Shown here: positions 7,887-12,350 of the stretch, in pieces
Layout of the letters: the number at the start of each line of letters is the position of its first letter
Position numbering within the stretch: position 1 is the stretch's first letter
Source: Prolixibacteraceae bacterium
Lineage (GTDB): Bacteria; Bacteroidota; Bacteroidia; Bacteroidales; Prolixibacteraceae
Assembly (NCBI GenBank): GCA_016930735.1
Contig: JAFGGF010000196.1
Span: forward strand, 1-12,350
Direction: 5' to 3'
DNA: 12,350 bases
The notes under the pieces: generated by a model
Seen by the model: the letters and a program-made list of their open reading frames with translations, nothing else
Databases searched by the model: none
Told to the model about the DNA's origin: nothing
Program-made: the position numbers and the translations under genes

Positions 7887-8807
7887 ATGAAAGAAACAGA
7901 ATTAAAAATCACAAAAACTATAGAAAGGCTGTCTGACCCGGAATCATATAATGTTGTTTGCCACCAGCACCGATTGGGTGAACCATTACCTTCAATAATT
8001 AAATTAAATCAGATTATTAATCTTGTCAGGGAAATTCTTTTTCCCGGTTATTTTGGAAATACTTCACTTCAACCCGGAACAACAAAACATTATATGGGTG
8101 TTTATGTTGATGAGTTGTATGAGCTTCTAAGTGAAGAAATCATGGCAGGAATGTGCTTCGAATGTAAAGATGAAACTGGCGACAGGCTGAAAAAATACTC
8201 TCCTGATGCTCAGGGGGCAACAATTGATTTTATTGAATACCTGCCGGAAATAAGAAAAAAACTGGTTGCCGACGTAAAAGCAACATTTTTAGGTGACCCT
8301 GCAGCAAGGAATTATGGTGAAGTAATATTTTGTTATCCAGCTATCAGGGCAATAACCAATTACAGGGTAGCTCACCGCCTACTTGAACTTGGTGTACCAT
8401 TAATCCCGCGTTTTATTTCAGAAATGGCTCACAGCGAAACCGGTATTGATATTCATCCAAGGGCGCAAATTGGCGAATCGTTTACCATCGACCACGGTAC
8501 AGGCGTTGTTATCGGATCAACTTGTATAATTGGAAATAACGTAAAAATTTATCAGGGAGTAACATTGGGTGCCAAAAGCTTCCCTGTCGATCAGGATGGG
8601 AACCCTATAAAGGGCATCCCAAGGCACCCGATTGTTGAAGATAACGTAATTATTTATGCCGGAGCTACTATTCTTGGAAGAGTCACTATCGGAGCCAATT
8701 CAATAATTGGTGGGAATGTTTGGATAACCAGGGATATCGAAAAAAATTCAAGGATCGTTCAACCCAAACCAAATGACAGATTTTACAGTAACGGCGCTGG
8801 TATTTAA
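7887..8807 (+). CDS. cysE: Serine O-acetyltransferase
   Basis: It transfers acetyl from acetyl-CoA to L-serine, giving O-acetylserine, the committed precursor of cysteine. The 306-residue chain is of the long EpsC-like type common in Bacteroidetes. The helical N-terminal half includes HRLGEPLPS and ILFPGYFGN. Then comes the family hinge FISEMAHSETGIDIHP with its conserved His190, and DHGTGVVIG with His203. The left-handed parallel beta-helix is seen as hexapeptide repeats (IGSTCIIGNNVKIYQGVTLG, about 190-285), with a loop carrying GIPRHPIVEDNV. The C-terminal tail (FYSNGAGI) does not end in the isoleucine-preceding acidic motif typical of E. coli CysE, although it does end in Ile, as expected for docking into O-acetylserine sulfhydrylase. 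No cysK is in the window. It is probably co-transcribed with the methyltransferase 17 nt downstream. Confidence 0.95.
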   Translation: MKETELKITKTIERLSDPESYNVVCHQHRLGEPLPSIIKLNQIINLVREILFPGYFGNTSLQPGTTKHYMGVYVDELYELLSEEIMAGMCFECKDETGDRLKKYSPDAQGATIDFIEYLPEIRKKLVADVKATFLGDPAARNYGEVIFCYPAIRAITNYRVAHRLLELGVPLIPRFISEMAHSETGIDIHPRAQIGESFTIDHGTGVVIGSTCIIGNNVKIYQGVTLGAKSFPVDQDGNPIKGIPRHPIVEDNVIIYAGATILGRVTIGANSIIGGNVWITRDIEKNSRIVQPKPNDRFYSNGAGI

Positions 8808-8824
8808 TTTTAACAGTTAATGTT

Positions 8825-9964
8825 TTGAAAAAAGATAAATTTATAGCAAAGACACTTGCAGGATTAGAGGGAGTTTTATTTGAGGAATTAAAAAAGACAG
8901 GTGCTGAAAATATCAGCAAAGGAAACAGGGCTGTTTTTTTTGAAGGGGACAAAAAAGTGCTTTACAGGGCAAATTTTAATCTCAGAACTGCATTAAGAAT
9001 ATTAAAACAAATTCATTCTTTTAAATTTAACAATGTTGATGATTTTTATAAAAAATGTTTTGAGTTTAACTGGGATGAATTCATGAATGTTAAAAATTCT
9101 TTTGCTGTTTACAGTACAGTTTTTAATTCAAAAGAATTCAGGAATTCGATGTTTGTTTCATTAAAAATGAAAGATGCCATTGTCGATTTTTTCAGGGGAA
9201 AAACAGGGAAACGCCCAAATGTTGATAGTGAAAAACCGGAAATAATTTTAAATGTTCATATTTCTGAAAACGATTGTTCCATTTCTCTTGACAGTTCCGG
9301 CGAATCGTTGCATAAAAGAGGTTACCGTGTTGCCCAAAACGAAGCACCATTAAGCGAGATACTGGCGGCGGGAATGATCCTCCTTTCGGGATGGAAAGGT
9401 GAATCTGATTTTATTGATCCTATGTGTGGCTCAGGAACTTTACCAATTGAAGCTGTACTAATAGCAACCAACACTCCTCCCGGTATCTTCAGAAAGGAAT
9501 TTGCTTTTGAAAAATGGTCCGATTTTGAGCCGGAACTTTTTACAGAAATTTCAGAAGAAGCTGAACCGGTTAAACTGAAAAAACAAATATACGCATCCGA
9601 CATTTCACCCAGAAATATTGGAATTGCCAGATCGAATGCACGAAATGCACATGTTTTCAACTATATTAATTTTAGCGTAACCGATTTTAACGACTTAAAA
9701 ATAAAAACAAACGGAAGCACATTTATAATCAATCCGCCTTACGGTGAAAGGCTGAATTTTAAGGATTTGGAACAAACTTATTCAATGATTGGAGAAAGGT
9801 TGAAACACCAATATCCGGGTAATACAGCCTGGATATTATCATCATCAAAGGGATTATTTAATAAAATTGGATTAAAATATTCTGAAAAACACCAACTCTA
9901 CAACGGAGCCTTGTTATGCGACTTCAGGAAATATGACTTATTTACAGGGAAACGAAATGGTTGA
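8825..9964 (+). CDS. THUMP-domain class I SAM-dependent RNA methyltransferase (RlmL N-terminal-like)
   Basis: A 379-residue protein like the N-terminal half of E. coli RlmL, which makes N2-methylguanosine in 23S rRNA; the exact target here is inferred. The N-terminal ferredoxin-like and THUMP region (about 1-155) begins FIAKTLAGLEGVLFEELKK and binds RNA. LHKRGYR near 162-168 is the usual linker. The Rossmann methyltransferase has DPMCGSGT at 198-205 (SAM binding), ASDISPRNI near 257 and NPPYGERL at 303-310, the N-methylating NPPY motif. The start is TTG: no in-frame ATG lies upstream before a stop, and the N-terminal family sequence begins exactly here. An ATG at 8820 in another frame gives ATG-TTT-TGA, whose stop overlaps the TTG. 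The gene ends 11 nt before the convergent peptide gene. Confidence 0.92.
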   Translation: MKKDKFIAKTLAGLEGVLFEELKKTGAENISKGNRAVFFEGDKKVLYRANFNLRTALRILKQIHSFKFNNVDDFYKKCFEFNWDEFMNVKNSFAVYSTVFNSKEFRNSMFVSLKMKDAIVDFFRGKTGKRPNVDSEKPEIILNVHISENDCSISLDSSGESLHKRGYRVAQNEAPLSEILAAGMILLSGWKGESDFIDPMCGSGTLPIEAVLIATNTPPGIFRKEFAFEKWSDFEPELFTEISEEAEPVKLKKQIYASDISPRNIGIARSNARNAHVFNYINFSVTDFNDLKIKTNGSTFIINPPYGERLNFKDLEQTYSMIGERLKHQYPGNTAWILSSSKGLFNKIGLKYSEKHQLYNGALLCDFRKYDLFTGKRNG

Positions 9965-9975
9965 ATGAATTTTTA

Positions 9976-10095
9976 CTATTTTTCATCCGGATCAAATATA
10001 TCTTTTTCTTTCGGTACAAAACCACCTTTTAATTGATCCATTTCTTCGTCGTTCAATAATTCAAAGTTGTATTCTGATTGATTTAAAGTTTTCAT
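9976..10095 (-). CDS. Double-glycine leader peptide, copy 1 (39 aa)
   Basis: A small gene encoding MKTLNQSEYNFELL, then NDEEMDQLKGG, then FVPKEKDIFDPDEK. The leader fits the class II bacteriocin/peptide double-glycine rule counting back from the cut site: Gly-1, Gly-2, Leu-4, Met-7, Glu-8 and Leu-12. Such leaders are normally removed by a C39 peptidase-ABC transporter, leaving here a 14-residue product. The mature part has no Cys, Ser or Thr, so lanthionine-type modification is not possible. The last 23 residues equal those of copy 2 but with synonymous codon changes, which supports real coding. The start is shared with copy 2 (ATGAAAACTTTA). Copy 2 lies 32 nt upstream in what looks like one operon. 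No transporter or modifying enzyme is in the window. Function unknown; TIGR04149-like natural product precursors are the closest named class I know. Confidence 0.85.
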   Translation of the reverse strand: MKTLNQSEYNFELLNDEEMDQLKGGFVPKEKDIFDPDEK

Positions 10096-10100
10096 TTTTG

Positions 10101-10111
10101 GTTGTTTTTAT
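10101..10111 (-). promoter_or_regulatory. Repeated leader motif ATAAAAACAAC before copy 1
   Basis: The same 11-nt minus-strand sequence occurs 5 nt before the start of copy 1 and 4 nt before the start of copy 2 (10255-10265). Placed where a ribosome site would lie, it contains no Shine-Dalgarno sequence. It may be an AT-rich translation-enhancing leader kept through duplication. Confidence 0.35.
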
Positions 10112-10127
10112 TATTTGACTTAATTTT

Positions 10128-10250
10128 TTATTTTTCATCAGGATCGAAAATATCTTTTTCTTTTGGTACGAATCCACCTTTCAGTTGATCCATTTCTTCC
10201 TGAGTTAATAATTCGAAGGTTTCAGTTGATTGGTTAAATAAAGTTTTCAT
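10128..10250 (-). CDS. Double-glycine leader peptide, copy 2 (40 aa)
   Basis: It encodes MKTLFNQSTETFELL, TQEEMDQLKGG, then FVPKEKDIFDPDEK. The leader again shows Leu-12, Glu-8, Met-7, Leu-4 and Gly-Gly, and the predicted mature 14-mer is identical to that of copy 1. Differences between the two copies fall almost entirely in the leader's N-terminal part, while codons in the shared C-terminal part differ silently (for example TTA/CTG, GGT/GGA, TTT/TTC, CCG/CCA). This points to a tandem duplication old enough for silent drift but with the product conserved. The gene sits 29 nt downstream of copy 3 and 32 nt upstream of copy 1, all on the minus strand. It is too short for default gene callers and is likely to be missed in annotation. 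Confidence 0.87.
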   Translation of the reverse strand: MKTLFNQSTETFELLTQEEMDQLKGGFVPKEKDIFDPDEK

Positions 10251-10254
10251 TACA

Positions 10255-10265
10255 GTTGTTTTTAT
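10255..10265 (-). promoter_or_regulatory. Repeated leader motif ATAAAAACAAC before copy 2
   Basis: Second occurrence of the 11-nt leader sequence described at 10101-10111, here 4 nt before the ATG of copy 2. The bases next to the start, TGTAATGAAAAC, are shared with copy 3 instead. Confidence 0.35.
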
Positions 10266-10279
10266 ATTAGTTAATATTT

Positions 10280-10462
10280 TTATTTTTCGTCCGGATCAAA
10301 AATGTCCTTTTCTTTTGGTGACAGAGAAATTGAAGTTATTGTTATTGTTCCTTTTACTTTTTTGTCTTTATCGTTTTTTCCACCAGCTATTATTGCCATT
10401 TCATCATTACTAAGAACTTCAAATTTTTTTAATCCGTTTTTGTTGCTAACTTGTGTTTTCAT
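10280..10462 (-). CDS. Double-glycine leader peptide, long variant (copy 3, 60 aa)
   Basis: It encodes MKTQVSNKNGLKKFEVL, SNDEMAIIAGG, then KNDKDKKVKGTITITSISLS followed by PKEKDIFDPDEK. The leader has Leu-12, Ser-11, Glu-8, Met-7, Ile-4 and Gly-Gly, the classic pattern. The predicted product of 32 residues differs from the 14-mers by a lysine-rich, then beta-prone Thr/Ile/Ser insert of about 20 residues, but ends in the identical 12 residues. An earlier in-frame ATG at 10486 would add eight residues. The start at 10462 is preferred because TGTAATGAAAAC matches the start context of copy 2 and all three then begin MKT. It is the promoter-proximal gene of the set and is head-to-head with the TPR-CHAT gene across 93 nt. 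The opposite-strand frame over this region is a shadow. Confidence 0.85.
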   Translation of the reverse strand: MKTQVSNKNGLKKFEVLSNDEMAIIAGGKNDKDKKVKGTITITSISLSPKEKDIFDPDEK

Positions 10463-10491
10463 TACATTTGAGTTTAAATTCATCAATCTTG

Positions 10492-10522
10492 TTTGTGCTT
10501 ATGTACCTATATATTCTGTTTG
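10492..10522 (+). promoter_or_regulatory. Probable promoter of the TPR-CHAT gene
   Basis: TTTG at 10492-10495, a 19-nt spacer and TCTGTTTG at 10515-10522 (one mismatch to TAnnTTTG) fit the Bacteroidetes layout. Initiation near 10529 would leave about 27 nt before the ATG at 10556. The boxes lie in the 93-nt region shared with the divergent peptide genes, so regulation may be joint. Confidence 0.4.
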
Positions 10523-10538
10523 AAGTAAAAAGGTAACC

Positions 10539-10551
10539 CCATAATTTATGG
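10539..10551. promoter_or_regulatory. Palindrome CCATAA-T-TTATGG before the TPR-CHAT start
   Basis: A perfect 13-nt palindrome with a single central base, ending 4 nt before the ATG at 10556 and downstream of the predicted promoter. It could be an operator half-site pair or a small mRNA hairpin at the translation start. Its size and AT content allow chance. Confidence 0.35.
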
Positions 10552-10555
10552 TTTA

Positions 10556-12350
10556 ATGAAAAAAAATTTAAAAGAAATATCCAAGATCCTTCAAATCAGA
10601 ACTTTAAGAAATATATTTTTTTTTACTTTTTTTTTGCTTTCCATATATTCTTACTCCCAATCTAACGCAGATTCATTAAATTATCTTTTAAGAAATAATT
10701 TAAACATAGATACTCTTCGGGCGGATAGTTTTTTTGTACAAGGGAGATTAGATGTTGAAAATGGTGATATTGAATCAGCCCTTGATAATTTTCTAAAATG
10801 TTACTTTATAAGAAATAATGTATTAGCAAAGAATAATGACCGCATTGCCTTTGCTGCTAATAGAATTGGATCAACTTGTAAAGAACTAGGTCGGCTAGAT
10901 GATGCAATTGATTACTATCAAATTGCATTGGATATTTATGTTGCAAAATATGGAGTTGAAAATAGTAGAAATGCAGTACCATATACAAACCTTGCCAATG
11001 TTTATCAATTAAAAGGAAATCTTGAAGATGCTATAAAATATCACGAGGAAGCTGTAAATCTTCTTGAAAAAGAACTCTTACAAGGAGAAGGTAATTTAAA
11101 TAATACACTAAGGGCAAAATTTAATCTTGCAGGAATGTACTATCAAAAAGATCAATATCAAAAAGCTCTAAACCTTATACTTAACTGTTACAATCAGGCA
11201 GTTTATTATGATAAAGCTGATTTTTTAAGTTTGCTTGGAAATATATATGTAAAATTAAATGATAACTACAAAGCACGTGAGTATTTCAATTTATCTATTC
11301 AGGAAATGCTCAATAATGAATTGGATAGCCGGGATTCATTACAACTTGCCAATCTGTATATTGGTTTTTCTGATTTTCTGATTTCAAAAGATGAATATGA
11401 TGAAGCTGAAAAAAATTTACACTTCGCGAAACCGCTGATCAGTGATACAATAAATGGCCGTGATATATCCAATTTTTATTTTACAATGGGAAGTCTTTAT
11501 TCAAAAAGAAAATATGACTCCAATTCAATTGAAGGATTAATAAAAACCAATGTTGAAAGCTTAAACTTAGCAATAAACTATTTTCAAAAAGCAATTATTG
11601 CTGTAAGTGATAGTTTTTTAAACTTAAATCCATCTGCAAATCCTTCGATTAAACAGTGCCAATTTCCATCAAACACTCTTAAAATATTACAAAAAAAATC
11701 AGAATCGTTTTATGAACTGGCCCAACTCAGGCAAAATAATAAACAGAAACAGCTTTCCGACCTTATAAATTCTCTTGCTGCCACAAATCTTGCAAGTGAT
11801 TTATTGAATAATCTCAGAACCGGGATTGTAAATGAAGAAAGTAAAATTGCCATGACACAAATGCAAAATTCCATATATTTATTCGGAGTAAAAATTGCCT
11901 ACCAGTTGTACATTTTAACCAATAACCCTGAATATTTTGAATTTGCCTTTAATAATGCAGAAAGGAATAAAGCTGCAAGTTTACTGGATAACCTTACCAG
12001 TAAAAGTGCCAGGCAATTAAGTTTCATTCCAGATACCTTAATAAAGAAAGAAGAAAATATTAATAACCAGATTTCAATGATCACACAAAATCTATATGAT
12101 GAAAATGAAAAACAACATTCAGATCCTGTTTTAATTCAAATATATAATAGTCAATTATTTCAATTAGATCTCGACAAAAAAGAATTTAACCGTTACCTTG
12201 AAGAAAATTTCAAAGAGTATTATCAGCTAAAATATGCAGAAGATAAAATATCCATAATTACTTTACAAAAGCAACTTGCAAAGAATGAAATAATACTGGA
12301 ATATGTATTAAATAATTCAGACAATTCATCAAGTAACACTGAATTGTATA
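10556..12350 (+). CDS. Exported TPR protein, N-terminal part of a TPR-CHAT (caspase-like) protein
   Basis: The frame is open from ATG 10556 to the window end (598 codons, 3' end missing). The N-terminus MKKNLKEISKILQIRTLRN plus FFFTFFLLSIYSYSQ is a Sec signal peptide with a long basic n-region and likely cleavage near residue 34. About seven tetratricopeptide-type helix pairs follow from roughly 56 to 340, for example NRIGSTCKELGRLDDAIDYY, YTNLANVYQLKGNLEDAIKY and NLAGMYYQKDQYQKALNLIL. From about 464, AFNNAERNKAASLLDNL, then a heptad-like stretch, then ISIITLQKQLAKNEIILEYVL match the conserved segment that precedes the CHAT domain in TPR-CHAT proteins. CHAT is a clan CD His/Cys protease fold. 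The catalytic part would lie beyond the window and is not seen. It is divergent from the three double-glycine peptide genes. Poly-A and poly-T runs occur in the first 80 nt. Confidence 0.85.
   Translation, partial: MKKNLKEISKILQIRTLRNIFFFTFFLLSIYSYSQSNADSLNYLLRNNLNIDTLRADSFFVQGRLDVENGDIESALDNFLKCYFIRNNVLAKNNDRIAFAANRIGSTCKELGRLDDAIDYYQIALDIYVAKYGVENSRNAVPYTNLANVYQLKGNLEDAIKYHEEAVNLLEKELLQGEGNLNNTLRAKFNLAGMYYQKDQYQKALNLILNCYNQAVYYDKADFLSLLGNIYVKLNDNYKAREYFNLSIQEMLNNELDSRDSLQLANLYIGFSDFLISKDEYDEAEKNLHFAKPLISDTINGRDISNFYFTMGSLYSKRKYDSNSIEGLIKTNVESLNLAINYFQKAIIAVSDSFLNLNPSANPSIKQCQFPSNTLKILQKKSESFYELAQLRQNNKQKQLSDLINSLAATNLASDLLNNLRTGIVNEESKIAMTQMQNSIYLFGVKIAYQLYILTNNPEYFEFAFNNAERNKAASLLDNLTSKSARQLSFIPDTLIKKEENINNQISMITQNLYDENEKQHSDPVLIQIYNSQLFQLDLDKKEFNRYLEENFKEYYQLKYAEDKISIITLQKQLAKNEIILEYVLNNSDNSSSNTELY

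Noticed and set aside
8686..8952. Minus-strand 88-codon frame across the acetyltransferase/methyltransferase junction
   Set aside because: It lies opposite two well-conserved genes and shows no recognisable motif.
10101..10265. CRISPR-like array from repeated segments between the peptide genes
   Set aside because: The repeats are coding units of a duplicated gene with conserved amino acids, not short repeats with unrelated spacers.
9976..10462. Lanthipeptide or sactipeptide precursors
   Set aside because: The leaders look similar, but none of the three peptides contains cysteine and the short products have no Ser or Thr after Gly-Gly; no modification enzyme gene is visible.
10302..10523. 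Plus-strand 73-codon frame over the long peptide gene
   Set aside because: It is the antisense shadow of the minus-strand peptide gene, whose leader, tail and codon pattern are conserved in two further copies; the plus frame has no such support.

Overview
The window comes from a low-GC Bacteroidota genome, most likely a Bacteroidales or Marinilabiliales-type organism. This rests on the protein families present: a five-LysM/substrate-binding-like fusion, the Bacteroidetes form of serine acetyltransferase, and KGG-type double-glycine leader peptides. It also rests on several upstream regions that carry the Bacteroidetes promoter signature (TTTG-like box, 18-20 nt, TAnnTTTG). Assignment below phylum is inference.

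Positions 1-9964 are mostly housekeeping genes. A 5'-truncated ornithine aminotransferase (rocD, 1-480) converges on a large exported LysM protein (573-3017, minus). A palindromic repeat element sits between them (490-560). A divergent promoter region of about 245 bp (3018-3262) separates the LysM gene from guaA (GMP synthase, 3263-4792). Next comes a tight three-gene unit: an exported S41 C-terminal processing peptidase (5022-6653), the nicotinamide riboside transporter PnuC (6655-7251), and a NadR-like ribosylnicotinamide kinase that overlaps pnuC by 8 nt (7244-7774). The last two form an NAD salvage module of uptake followed by trapping phosphorylation. A second unit holds serine O-acetyltransferase (7887-8807) and, 17 nt later, a THUMP-domain rRNA methyltransferase that starts with TTG (8825-9964).

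Positions 9965-12350 are the accessory and most interesting part. Three small minus-strand genes (10280-10462, 10128-10250, 9976-10095), two of them too short for ordinary ORF calling, encode 60-, 40- and 39-residue peptides. Each has a textbook double-glycine leader and each ends in the same 12 residues, PKEKDIFDPDEK. Their codons differ synonymously in 7 of those 12 positions, so the peptide end is held by selection. A divergently transcribed gene starting at 10556 encodes an exported tetratricopeptide-repeat protein. It runs off the window end just where a CHAT (caspase-like) protease domain would be expected to begin. The head-to-head arrangement suggests a secreted or processed peptide family working with a TPR-CHAT protein. 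That link is inference from layout.

No rRNA, tRNA, CRISPR array, insertion sequence or prophage gene was seen. No gene-free stretch exceeds 300 bases.
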